This document shows positions 16,951 through 24,939 of a stretch of 26,493 nt of DNA, in pieces. The stretch lies in the IMG/VR virus record IMGVR_UViG_3300028595_000057, positions 1 to 26,493 of that record, one strand, 5' to 3'. A program made the position numbers and the translations under genes. The stretch comes from a virus. The notes under the pieces are model-generated. The model did not search any database and was not told the DNA's origin. It was given only the letters and a program-made list of their open reading frames with translations. How positions within the stretch are numbered: position 1 is the first letter of the stretch; each line of letters begins with the position of its first letter.

Positions 16951-17229
16951 TTACTTTTTTCTATGACCATTTTTACTCACTATTTCCTCAGCAGACTTAA
17001 ATGAATTATTTTGTTCTGAGTTCTGAGGCTGCGTGAGGTTTTGCATTTGTTGCTGGAAGAATATCCTATCTTGTGCTTGTATTGGCATGTTTAGAATAGT
17101 TCTTATAGCATCGATGGTGCAATTTATAGCTACGCGTTTATAATCTTGATTATTCATGTCGATTAACATATTACAAACACGTTGTTTCTCTTCTTCTAAT
17201 TGTTGAAAATGCGCATTGTTGTAATTCAT
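16951..17229 (-). CDS. Small Gln/Asn-rich hypothetical protein
   Basis: A 92-residue protein, helical in the first 65 residues (NAHFQQLEEEKQRVCNMLI) and rich in Gln and Asn after that (FFQQQMQNLTQPQNSEQNN), ending in a basic NGHRKK. I do not recognise a family. The ATG at 17229 follows AAAGGAG. A terminator-like hairpin lies just upstream (17246-17273), so its expression needs read-through or an unseen promoter. Confidence 0.6.
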   Translation of the reverse strand: MNYNNAHFQQLEEEKQRVCNMLIDMNNQDYKRVAINCTIDAIRTILNMPIQAQDRIFFQQQMQNLTQPQNSEQNNSFKSAEEIVSKNGHRKK

Positions 17230-17245
17230 GATAAATACTCCTTTA

Positions 17246-17273
17246 TATTAAAAAGGGGCTTTTACACCCCTTT
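17246..17273 (-). terminator. Rho-independent terminator-like hairpin
   Basis: On the minus strand AAAGGGG (17273-17267) and CCCCTTT (17258-17252) form a perfect 7-bp stem with an 8-base loop, followed by TTTTTAATA. It lies 12 bases after the stop at 17285 and would end, or attenuate, transcription coming from the capsid and major tail genes. Confidence 0.7.
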
Positions 17274-17284
17274 AGTTTTCATTA

Positions 17285-17791
17285 CTAGCAGTTAGGAGAT
17301 AAGTTTCTATTTCCCATCATTGATTGTACTACATTTACTACTTCGTTGATTGTGATTCCGCCGTTACTTCCATTTTGATTTCCGCAACCTACTACTTCAT
17401 ATCGAGCAGATGGTTTAGGACAACAGAATGAGTTTACTTCGGCTTGAAGTCTATTGGTCGTTTGCCCAGCAAGAATTTTGTCATCACGAAGATCAGCAAT
17501 CTTTTGAGATAATAGATCTCTTTCTAAATTATCGATCTTGTTATCTAACGCGTTAAATCTAGCTGCATTATTCATTTCTAATGAACTGAATCGAGCGTTA
17601 TTGTTAACTAGAGAATTATTGAAACTATTGTTCAAATTCATGCTATTCTCTACTTGTCTCATTGTGTTGCTTTGGTTAAGATTCGCAAATCCAGCGTTCA
17701 ATCTTCCGCATAATTCAGATTCGCTTCTAACAATATCGCTATTGTTTCTTAATACGTCTCTTTGGATTTGTTGGTTTTGGTCGAATGCGAT
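17285..17791 (-). pseudogene. C-terminal part of the frameshifted accessory-cassette gene
   Basis: This frame is open from 17791 to the stop at 17285. It encodes an Asn-rich coiled protein (SMNLNNSFNNSLVNNNARFS; LDNKIDNLERDLLSQKIADL) with a Cys pair (FCCPKPSARYEVVGCG). It lies in the -1 frame relative to the upstream piece (17749-17991). The region before the first in-frame TTG (17701) still reads as protein (IAFDQNQQIQRDVLRNNSDI), so that TTG is unlikely to be a real start and it lacks a good ribosome site. Joining the frames at the AAA codon (17793-17791) gives a continuous ...LLDK-IAFDQ... protein. One missing A in the A-run, from error or mutation, would explain it. A programmed shift is possible, but no standard slippery site is present. 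Confidence 0.6.
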
Positions 17792-17991
17792 TTATCAAGT
17801 AATTGACCTTGTCTTCCGTATCCACCATAATATCCGTCGCTGATTGTTGGTACAATGTTTGAAGTTGTTGTTAACATTTTTTCATCTCCTCCTTGATGGT
17901 TATCATATACCTCATCCTTGTGGTACATTTCTTCAATTTTAGCGTGTGTTTCTTCTGATACTTCGTAATGTTTCTTTTCTTCAGGCGTCAT
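17749..17991 (-). pseudogene. N-terminal part of the same frameshifted gene, with two nested starts
   Basis: The frame opens at an ATG at 17991 with AAAGGAGG upstream and encodes a charged leader (KKHYEVSEETHAKIEEMYHK). A second in-frame ATG at 17877 follows a perfect AGGAGGAG site with 8 bases spacing and begins MLTTTSNIVPTISDGYYGGY, which I recognise as the usual N-terminus of a recurrent phage protein of unknown function. After QGQLLDK the frame becomes nonsense-like (SHSTKTNKSKETY) and stops, while the -1 frame continues sensibly. The intact product would have about 197 residues from the inner start or about 235 from the outer start. Confidence 0.6.
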
Positions 17992-18037
17992 TTTTTCACC
18001 TCCTTTCTAAAACTTTAAAGGTGGTGCTTTTTAATTA

Positions 18038-18068
18038 GACCCTCCACGGTCCCTAAACGCAGAGGGTC
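18038..18068 (-). other. Stable 11-bp hairpin between the major tail gene and the accessory cassette
   Basis: On the minus strand GACCCTCTGCG (18068-18058) pairs over 11 positions, two of them G-U, with CGTGGAGGGTC (18048-18038) around a 9-base loop. No T tract follows on either strand, so it is not a standard terminator; protection of the abundant upstream mRNA from 3' decay or a processing site are possible. The remaining bases of the 17992-18202 gap are AT-rich, and I see nothing else firm in them. Confidence 0.6.
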
Positions 18069-18202
18069 AGTTGATATAAGTAATTTCTTAAATATGATAC
18101 TGCTGAATAAGTTACATCTTTGTATAAAATTATTTGACTACTACTTTAAATAAGCTGAAAACTTTACATTAATTTAATTCGTGAATTTCTTAAAGAATAT
18201 TA

Positions 18203-19165
18203 CTACGCTGCTGCTGTAGTAAAGTCTTTAACTTGGTTGGTCAACGATTGTGCGTAAATATCCGCAACGTTCGCTATAACAACTAAGTATGTTGTACTGT
18301 TTGCAAGGTCCACAGTCGGTGTGAATGTAAGGATCTTCTCGGTGGAATCCAATGAGAATGCTCCCGCCACAGGTACGCCAGCCGCAGTTGTTACTGTGAT
18401 GTTGTAATCAACGATTGCATTGTTGAATGTCATCGTAATAGCGCTATCGATAGCAACGTCTGTTTCAGCATCTGCAGGGTCAATAGTAGATAATGCAAGA
18501 GCTGATGGAGCTGCGCCGTCAAATAACGTCTTGATTTCATTCGGTAACGGTAATCTAGGATCTACGCCCTCAGTTCCGTATAAGATATCTTCTAAAGTTG
18601 CTAGCGTTGTAGCATCACATTTAGTAGAATCAATTACAACAGAAGCTGTTGGTTTTTGATCTGTTACTGATACTGGGGTGGTTGACACTTCCCATGAGAA
18701 GTTGATTGCTTCTGGTGAATCATTGATTGTTTGGTACGCTTTCTCTGATGGAGCAGCTAATGCCCCATAGATCAAATGTAACTTATAACCGTACTCTTCA
18801 CCATCAACATCGTTACCAACTTCAGTTCTGTAACACATACCGAATTGTTGTCTTGATTGCTGCCCAATAGCAACGCCAGTAGCTAAATCTACGCCACCAT
18901 CACAAGCTTCAAATTCTGCTGGATACGTGAACGCTTCGATTGTTGCGGCGAATTCCTCTGTAGATAACAAGTTAAGATACTTAATGTTATCCGCATAGAT
19001 TGGAGTTGCTTCTGCACCAGTAGGTGATTCTGAAACGTTAGTTAAACCATTCCATGCCACACCTAAAGGATATGTACCACTTGAAGATTGTGGATACAAC
19101 ACTCCATTTTTAACGCCAGTTTCATATAGTCTTTCACCGGTAGCATCCCACGAAAGTCTAGACAT
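18203..19165 (-). CDS. Major tail protein with C-terminal Ig-like (Big_5 type) domain
   Basis: A 320-residue tail tube subunit. Residues 1-210 match the major tail protein pattern of Bacillota siphoviruses: SRLSWDATGERLYETGVKNG, YLNLLSTEEFAATIEAFTYP, RQQFGMCYRTEVGND and INFSWEVSTTPVSV. Residues about 218-320 form an added Ig-like domain of the SbsA/Big_5 type (IDPADAETDVAIDSAITMTF, KILTFTPTVDLANSTTYLVV, VKDFTTA). Such domains decorate the outside of the tail tube and may bind host surface sugars weakly. The position after the tail-completion genes and before the chaperones is standard. AAAGGAGG precedes the ATG at 19165. Confidence 0.88.
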   Translation of the reverse strand: MSRLSWDATGERLYETGVKNGVLYPQSSSGTYPLGVAWNGLTNVSESPTGAEATPIYADNIKYLNLLSTEEFAATIEAFTYPAEFEACDGGVDLATGVAIGQQSRQQFGMCYRTEVGNDVDGEEYGYKLHLIYGALAAPSEKAYQTINDSPEAINFSWEVSTTPVSVTDQKPTASVVIDSTKCDATTLATLEDILYGTEGVDPRLPLPNEIKTLFDGAAPSALALSTIDPADAETDVAIDSAITMTFNNAIVDYNITVTTAAGVPVAGAFSLDSTEKILTFTPTVDLANSTTYLVVIANVADIYAQSLTNQVKDFTTAAA

Positions 19166-19179
19166 GTTTCATTCCTCCT

Positions 19180-19479
19180 TTAATAATAGATGTTATAAAC
19201 ATCATGATGTAAATTTTTACTTACATAACCACGATCGAATGCACATGAGGGCAGATTCGACACTAAGTCCAATATTGGATCGTCAGGTTGCCTCGATATG
19301 ACCGTCAATTGATATCCGATCGCTTTTTTATAAGGTTTATTGTTAGCATGCGAGATGGCTAAATTGGAGCGTCGATAGCGTATACATGGATACTCCATTT
19401 TATAACTCTCAGGCGGTTGATAATATACCTCGGGGGTAATGCCGAGTAAAATTGCATGTAATTCAAGCCTCGTCCCCAT
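19180..19479 (-). CDS. Probable tail terminator / tail completion protein
   Basis: A 99-residue protein with the pattern of phage minor tail or terminator proteins: GTRLELHAILLGITPEVYYQ, a PCIRYRR strand and an AYQ-like repeat strand region ending in LHHDVYNIYY. It lies directly before the major tail protein, where the tail terminator that caps the tube is normally encoded. The open frame includes a GTG at 19488, but that codon is part of the GGGAGG ribosome site. The ATG at 19479, eight bases downstream, is the real start and overlaps the previous gene by 17 bases. Confidence 0.62.
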   Translation of the reverse strand: MGTRLELHAILLGITPEVYYQPPESYKMEYPCIRYRRSNLAISHANNKPYKKAIGYQLTVISRQPDDPILDLVSNLPSCAFDRGYVSKNLHHDVYNIYY

Positions 19480-19786
19480 TATAGACACCTCCCAAACTAA
19501 GAATTAATCTGGGCCTACTCACAGTAACATTAGTCACCTTCCAGTAAACCCCAGACCATTTAACATATACAATTTGCAGAAAGTTGTCGTATGCGAAAGG
19601 ATCTGCAACAATACTAATCTCGTGATTAACTTGAATATTATCATTCGATCCTCCGCTTCCGACCATTCGCCTGGATAACTTCACAACGTCTCCGGTGTAC
19701 ATTTTTTCAGTAATCTGAGGCGTCCAGCACCCAGGCGTAGTTTCGACGGTCTCAGAATAACCTACTTCACCATAGAATCGTCCCAT
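19463..19786 (-). CDS. Head-tail connector / head closure protein
   Basis: A 107-residue beta-rich protein (GRFYGEVGYSETVETTPGCW, EKMYTGDVVKLSRRM, HEISIVADPFAYDNFLQIVY, RPRLILSLGGVYNGDEA). The same pattern recurs next to capsid genes in Bacillota siphoviruses as a head-tail joining protein. The position between the capsid fusion and the tail terminator fits a head-closure (stopper) role. AGGGGG precedes the ATG. Confidence 0.65.
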   Translation of the reverse strand: MGRFYGEVGYSETVETTPGCWTPQITEKMYTGDVVKLSRRMVGSGGSNDNIQVNHEISIVADPFAYDNFLQIVYVKWSGVYWKVTNVTVSRPRLILSLGGVYNGDEA

Positions 19787-19801
19787 TTTGAATTCCCCCT
19801 A

Positions 19802-21562
19802 TTAACCTGCTGCTTGTAACTTCTCAACAGTCATAGCTGATTTAGGCTTAGTCAAACATCCTGACATTCTACCTTCCATCAAGTATTTGTATTGGTTGAA
19901 GTCAATGTCGAAATCGTCGAATGTTGAGATTTTACCACCTTTGTCAGCACCAACTGTGTAATCTTTAAGATTAACGATGATTCCGATTAAGTCGTAAGTA
20001 TCATCTCCGTCTTCACGAGTTTGATTCTCCATAACTTCTACTTCAACAATCTTAGACACTCTTAAAGCAGCAGCTACTTCAGCTTCTGTCTTATAAAGTC
20101 TGTGCCCTGTAGTATCTTTCAATAACAACAAGTCTGTTAAAGTATCAGCAGTTGTGTAGAAAGTAGGTCTTCCACTTCCTTTGTAGTTCTTTCTAGCTCT
20201 TAAGATAGCATCGATCATATCGTTGGTATCTGCGTCAGAAGCTAATTGGATTTTGTGGTTGTAGAAGTCAGCATCTTTATAGATAGGACGAATGTTTGAT
20301 TCGTTGATTTTATTGTCATGGTCAACAGCTCTTCCATCTCCAACTAAGATTGCTCTTGCAATTTCCTCATCCAACATCATTCTCATTTCCATCTTTAACC
20401 AAGCAACTACCTCCATATCAGTGATATCGATGATATCATCTCTATCTAACTTTTGTTTCTTATAGATAGTAGTAGGTGTTGTTACACGCTTACTTAACGC
20501 GAACACTTCGTCAGTTTTCTCGTTACCAGTAGTGTAACCTTTTGCTCTTGCTTCATCCGCTGTAATATCCGCAGACATACTTTTGATTCTTGAGAATGGT
20601 GATTTGTGAGTTCCGCTAATTACGCCAGACACCCACTCAGTAACTCTTTTCTCAAAATCAGGAGTGTTTCTAATCTTTTGGGCATCTGGGAATAAATAGT
20701 CGATGTTATCGATACCGTAAGTTCCCGCATGCTCTAAGAAGGCTTTCTTCAAAGAACCACTCTCTCTAGCTGATTTAAAGATATTAACAACATCTTCGTG
20801 AGTTAGTTCTGTTTTAGAGTGTTTTAATTCTTTTTCGTCTTTCTTATCAAATACGTTTTTCTTCATTCCTTCTCCTCCTTCATCATGGTTTAGATCTTTT
20901 TCAGAATCATCAGCATCGCCAGTTACACCTTCTGAGTCATCAGATTGTTTCATATCGCCATCTTTGCCGGCAACCGCATCAACGGCGTGAGACATGATAG
21001 CATATACCGCAGTCTTTTGTTTCTCATCTAATGTATTGAATACGTCACCGATAGTTTCTCCGGATCCGCCTTCTTGATGCTCGATTTCGCCACCTTCTTG
21101 AATATCAGATTCTCCGTGGTAGATAACTGCCTCAGATTCATCCACATAATCAGATCCATCAGCGTGTTCTATTGCGATGTTATCAATATGTGCTCCTGGA
21201 TTAGCTCCAGCCATAACTAAACTAGCTTCTCTGATAACCCCGTGTAATACATCACTAACGACTTGTCTCAATTGATTAGCGTGGATTGATAACGCCTCGA
21301 TATCTTTATGCTTAACTAATGCTTTAGCATTTTGTGCACTTGGAGTATCATTAAATGTGGCGTAACCATACACACCATCATCCCTATGTTCTAAAATAAC
21401 ATGTCCTAGAACATTAGATGGGTCTTTCTTAAAATGCTGCCATACCAAAGGAATCTTTGCGCCGTCTTGATGCTTGAATGCGTTAGGCTTAATAGTTCGT
21501 CCATCAGAGCATCGAATGTTGTACTTAGTGACATAGCCACTAAAATCAAACTTCTTTGACAT
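19802..21562 (-). CDS. Fused prohead protease and HK97-type major capsid protein
   Basis: A 586-residue polyprotein. Residues 1-135 are a HK97-family (S78) prohead protease: His43 in LVWQHFKKDP and Ser92 in EALSIHANQL are the expected catalytic residues, followed by GVIREASLVMAGANPGA. Residues about 140-232 are acidic and low-complexity, a delta-domain scaffold that should be cut away. Residues from 233 form the HK97-fold capsid protein (EEIARAILVGDGRA, RPTFYTTADTLTDLLLLKD, DFNQYKYLMEGRMSG). An in-frame ATG at 20866 (Met233) has a perfect internal ribosome site and could make capsid protein without protease. The gene overlaps the portal by 17 bases and starts after GGAGGAGG. Confidence 0.92.
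   Translation of the reverse strand: MSKKFDFSGYVTKYNIRCSDGRTIKPNAFKHQDGAKIPLVWQHFKKDPSNVLGHVILEHRDDGVYGYATFNDTPSAQNAKALVKHKDIEALSIHANQLRQVVSDVLHGVIREASLVMAGANPGAHIDNIAIEHADGSDYVDESEAVIYHGESDIQEGGEIEHQEGGSGETIGDVFNTLDEKQKTAVYAIMSHAVDAVAGKDGDMKQSDDSEGVTGDADDSEKDLNHDEGGEGMKKNVFDKKDEKELKHSKTELTHEDVVNIFKSARESGSLKKAFLEHAGTYGIDNIDYLFPDAQKIRNTPDFEKRVTEWVSGVISGTHKSPFSRIKSMSADITADEARAKGYTTGNEKTDEVFALSKRVTTPTTIYKKQKLDRDDIIDITDMEVVAWLKMEMRMMLDEEIARAILVGDGRAVDHDNKINESNIRPIYKDADFYNHKIQLASDADTNDMIDAILRARKNYKGSGRPTFYTTADTLTDLLLLKDTTGHRLYKTEAEVAAALRVSKIVEVEVMENQTREDGDDTYDLIGIIVNLKDYTVGADKGGKISTFDDFDIDFNQYKYLMEGRMSGCLTKPKSAMTVEKLQAAG
20864..20880 (-). promoter_or_regulatory. Internal ribosome binding site and start within the capsid fusion
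   Basis: On the minus strand AAGGAGG (20880-20874) stands 7 bases before an in-frame ATG (20866-20864) that encodes Met233. It falls exactly between the acidic linker (DEGGEG) and the capsid part (MKKNVFDKK). Initiation here would give a free 354-residue capsid protein. Confidence 0.7.
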
Positions 21563-22811
21563 CCTTTTCCTCCTCCTTTATCTCTTTTTTAATATCAGAA
21601 GCGGGAATTTGCTTTGCCTCTGGGATATTTTTGTTTCTTAATTCATCAGCTTTTGGGTCTGATGATGGCATCCATCCTATAATAGCCCTCATATCGTTCG
21701 AGGATGCTATTTCATTCCTTGTGAACTTATCAGCGATGTCTGCCAATTGTGAGACAGGGACCAACTTAAACGGATCTCTGAAATACAATATTTTTTGGTT
21801 TTGCGATCTTGCGGTTTTTGTTAAGAACTTTCGGTTCATCTCGTCAACAATAGCGTTTAGTATAGGCTCAACCGTACGAGTATAGTAATTCAACATCTCT
21901 TCCTCGGTCGCGGTGCCATTAAACACTCCTTCTGAGAAGCCTAATTGATTGTACAGCATAGTAGTTAAATATGTGATCTGAGTCATCAAATCATTATCAA
22001 CTGCTCTATTCAATTGGGTAATCTTCTCAGTACCATCGATGTAACCAATCCCAAGATCAGATGTTGCTAATTGCTCCTCTAGACTTGCCAGTCGATTCTC
22101 AGCTTGTTGTTTTCGAAGATTTGACTTAACAATATATGGCAACTGAATTATTAAATCTAACTTTTTCGATGCAGACTTACTATCCGCTACATCTAGTAAA
22201 TTAAGCTTTGTAATCAATCGTTTTAGAATTGAGTTTGGTTCATTCATCACCGCGTAGTGTGGATTCTCGATAATACATACAGATTTCTTAGGAAGCGGTA
22301 TTGGTTGATGCTCTCCTAACTTCTCATTAAACACATCCACCATCACATGCTCTGGAAACCATTGTTCTATTCGTCCTACGCGAACGTTATAAATCTCAAA
22401 ACTATTTGATTTGTTTGGATCCAGGCTTGTTTCTATTGGTACTAATGCTACACAGCCCTCGTCAATCAGTGACATTACTAAATCCTGCATCATAGCCCTA
22501 CCAGTCTGATCTATGTTAGCCTCGACGGATAATACTTCTTGTAAATTACTTTTAATAGATTCTTTATATCTTCCATTTTGATCTACTCTTGCATGTTGTA
22601 GTGACATGGAGGATACATCGATTGCAATCTTATTATACAGAGGCATGACTAACGAGGTTTCATTACTGGTTGATATGTATGTTCTATCAGGTCTGTGACT
22701 CCACGACCGTCCTACATCTACATAATCGCTAGTTGGCTCGAATACCTCTTTCTTCTTGAAAATATTCCATGCTCGAGATAACCGATGTCTTAAACTTAAC
22801 TTCTCCTTCAA
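21546..22811 (-). CDS. Portal protein (HK97 family)
   Basis: A 421-residue portal that forms the dodecameric DNA entry ring and docks the terminase. Diagnostic stretches include NETSLVMPLYNKIAIDVSSM, DLVMSLIDEGCVALVPIE, the wing/stem part SNLRKQQAENRLASLEEQL, LTTMLYNQLGFSEGVFNGTA and a C-terminal crown ending in a Lys/Glu-rich tail. Its length is normal for the family. The start codon is TTG at 22811, supported by GGGGAGG with suitable spacing; no better ATG exists. The 3' end overlaps the protease/capsid gene by 17 bases. Confidence 0.9.
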   Translation of the reverse strand: MKEKLSLRHRLSRAWNIFKKKEVFEPTSDYVDVGRSWSHRPDRTYISTSNETSLVMPLYNKIAIDVSSMSLQHARVDQNGRYKESIKSNLQEVLSVEANIDQTGRAMMQDLVMSLIDEGCVALVPIETSLDPNKSNSFEIYNVRVGRIEQWFPEHVMVDVFNEKLGEHQPIPLPKKSVCIIENPHYAVMNEPNSILKRLITKLNLLDVADSKSASKKLDLIIQLPYIVKSNLRKQQAENRLASLEEQLATSDLGIGYIDGTEKITQLNRAVDNDLMTQITYLTTMLYNQLGFSEGVFNGTATEEEMLNYYTRTVEPILNAIVDEMNRKFLTKTARSQNQKILYFRDPFKLVPVSQLADIADKFTRNEIASSNDMRAIIGWMPSSDPKADELRNKNIPEAKQIPASDIKKEIKEEEKDVKEV

Positions 22812-22829
22812 TTCTTCACCTCCCCTGTA

Positions 22830-24578
22830 TTATATAAGTGCATCTTTATTCAATTTAAACGCTACTAATGCGTCCATAAGGGCGGCAACAGCGTCTATCT
22901 TTGCTTCGTATCGTTTCTTAAGTAATTTACGGTTACCGTTTGTATCTTCCATAGTAATACAATTGCCCATTGCGTACTCCATCAACAATTCATCAAACAG
23001 CAGTGCTCTATCCTCTGCTAATTTCTTAATCTCACCCAAAGGAACACTCTCTGTTTTCGCACCTTGTATAACTTTCTCTATACCAAAGTTACCGTTATCT
23101 TTAATCCAACGAGCTATGAACTCTTTTGCATTGTATGGGTCATACCCAACACATCTTACATCATACTCATTCACTTCTATGTATTTTTCTAAATCGTCAT
23201 AGACGGTTCCTTCTACATCTAACACCGTTCCATCCATAACCATCAAACTACCCTCGTTGATAAATCCCTCATACTTAAATCTTGTCGCGGGTGGTAATTT
23301 CATAAGAGTTCGTTCTGTAATATAACATCGAGTCTTCGCACCAAAACATCCATTTGACAGTGGGAATAAGAACGTGAATGCACAGAAGTCGTCTCCTTGT
23401 GACATATCAGCCCCCAACGCACACGGTAATTGCCAGAAGGTTTTCTTTCTATGTGGTATAGTCTCTTCGTAAGTGAAGAAATATGTATATCCCTCCATAG
23501 GAAGTCCAAACCGTTTAGCCAGAATATCATTTCGTGCCGCTGGAGCATTTTCCGCCCGTTCGACATCTAATTGATATGCTTCATAACTGACCGTCTTACC
23601 AATATTCGGATTTGCTTTTTGCCACATTTCAGGATTACCTACTTCTTCAACGTCGTCAAGTTTGTAGTACCAAATAGATACATGTGGGTTGTTATAATTA
23701 CCCTTTAAAATGTCAAGTAGTTCCATTTTGATGTCGTCACCACTAGCATTCCTTACCGTACCTTCTGAACTCGTAGCAAGTATAAAGTAATCATCAAGTT
23801 TCGATGCTCCTTGCTCTACTGCGCCGACGACATCTTCTCTGATATCACCCGATAGCCATTCATCAATCGCAACGTATTTACATCTAAGTCCTTGAAGCTT
23901 TGATATGCTCATAGGTCTAATCTCAATGAATGATCCAGTCAAGAAGTTCTCTATACCTTTCTTGGTTGATGCTAATTTAACCCGATTTGATTTCGGACCG
24001 GTTGTATTTTGTAAAGAACCCTCAGTTAGAAACTTGAACAGCGGTCCTTTAGCTCTGGTTATTGCGGTTCTTATTGGACCCATAATCTCTTCGGCTTGTT
24101 TCATTGTTGGTGCGGTTACTACTTGGTGGGTGGTAGAAGTGTCGATGTTCTGGAAGAACGATTGTAAACAGGATGCATACAGAGATTTGGCGGCACCCCT
24201 ACCCACTATAAGATATTGTTTCTTAATTAAACGCTTCTTAATAGTGCGTCGTTCATACCGACCGCCTTTTCCATCTTCTCTCGGAACATAGACGCTACGA
24301 TCGATAAAATAAAACCAACCAAATACTTGTTCTGCCCATAACTTAAACGTGTCTAGTAGATACAAATCTCCACCATCAGTTAGAGTCATCTCTTCCTCAC
24401 AATATGCGATAAATCCATCTATTGCATTCTCGTCATAGTATATATTGGGATTCTCGATTAATGCGTCAATGCGATTCATCTCCATTGAGATCTCTTTACA
24501 TACAGGTATAATCCCTTTTACCACTTTCTCTCGGAATAATCCGTAATACTTTGGAACTGCCGTATTTGATAGCGCCAT
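22830..24578 (-). CDS. terL: Terminase large subunit
   Basis: A 582-residue packaging motor with all expected parts. The ATPase carries Walker A VGRGAAKS (125-132), Walker B YVAIDE (235-240) and coupling motif ILATSSE (266-272). The RNase H-like nuclease has Asp391 in GADMSQGDD, Asp480 in GYDPYNA and Asp562 in KIDAVAALMDAL. It cuts concatemeric DNA and pumps it through the portal encoded next. The sequence resembles the HK97-like/Terminase_1 branch typical of cos-type siphoviruses, though the packaging type cannot be fixed from the protein alone. The ATG at 24578 follows AGGAG; one base separates it from the preceding stop. Confidence 0.95.
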   Translation of the reverse strand: MALSNTAVPKYYGLFREKVVKGIIPVCKEISMEMNRIDALIENPNIYYDENAIDGFIAYCEEEMTLTDGGDLYLLDTFKLWAEQVFGWFYFIDRSVYVPREDGKGGRYERRTIKKRLIKKQYLIVGRGAAKSLYASCLQSFFQNIDTSTTHQVVTAPTMKQAEEIMGPIRTAITRAKGPLFKFLTEGSLQNTTGPKSNRVKLASTKKGIENFLTGSFIEIRPMSISKLQGLRCKYVAIDEWLSGDIREDVVGAVEQGASKLDDYFILATSSEGTVRNASGDDIKMELLDILKGNYNNPHVSIWYYKLDDVEEVGNPEMWQKANPNIGKTVSYEAYQLDVERAENAPAARNDILAKRFGLPMEGYTYFFTYEETIPHRKKTFWQLPCALGADMSQGDDFCAFTFLFPLSNGCFGAKTRCYITERTLMKLPPATRFKYEGFINEGSLMVMDGTVLDVEGTVYDDLEKYIEVNEYDVRCVGYDPYNAKEFIARWIKDNGNFGIEKVIQGAKTESVPLGEIKKLAEDRALLFDELLMEYAMGNCITMEDTNGNRKLLKKRYEAKIDAVAALMDALVAFKLNKDALI

Positions 24579-24579
24579 A

Positions 24580-24939
24580 CTAACTCGCTCCTAACAATTT
24601 ATTCCTCACAGCGTTCTCTGCTTCCTTTAAAGCTATTTTCAAAACCCTATTTCCAATACCTTCTAACACTTTGTCGAGTATTTTTTTACCTACTGAAGGG
24701 GGACGTCTAGTTAATGTGCTATATGATTGCTCTAATTGCAGCCTTTGATTTAGTTGCATTAATTCTTTATTCGACATTTCAGATAATCGCTTGCCCTTTA
24801 GGCTAGTTGCGGTTTTATAATCTGAACTATGTTTTTCTGGAGCATCATCATATCCGAGTTGTTTCCTAGATCTTCGTACACCCCACTTCATTCCCAAAAT
24901 ACCAAAATGCTCTAAGAAATTTTGATCTATTTTATGCAT
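24580..24939 (-). CDS. GMKWG-motif phage protein, unknown function
   Basis: A 119-residue basic protein opening with LEHFGILGMKWGVRRSRKQL, a strikingly conserved phage motif of unknown role seen near capsid and packaging genes. After that come a helical SLKGKRLSEMSNKELMQLNQ region and an amphipathic C-terminus (VLKIALKEAENAVRNKL). The location next to terL suggests a head-assembly or packaging helper, which is inference. A GTG at 24945 is only 3 bases from AGGAG, whereas the ATG at 24939 has 9 bases spacing and is preferred. It overlaps the previous gene by 8 bases. Confidence 0.65.
   Translation of the reverse strand: MHKIDQNFLEHFGILGMKWGVRRSRKQLGYDDAPEKHSSDYKTATSLKGKRLSEMSNKELMQLNQRLQLEQSYSTLTRRPPSVGKKILDKVLEGIGNRVLKIALKEAENAVRNKLLGAS

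Noticed and set aside
17285-17701. Independent gene starting at the TTG at 17701
   Set aside because: Protein-like sequence continues in the same frame upstream to 17791 and no good ribosome site precedes the TTG.
18071-18098. Plus-strand promoter TTGATA, 16 bases, TATGAT
   Set aside because: The match is moderate, lies in AT-rich DNA, and no plus-strand gene follows.
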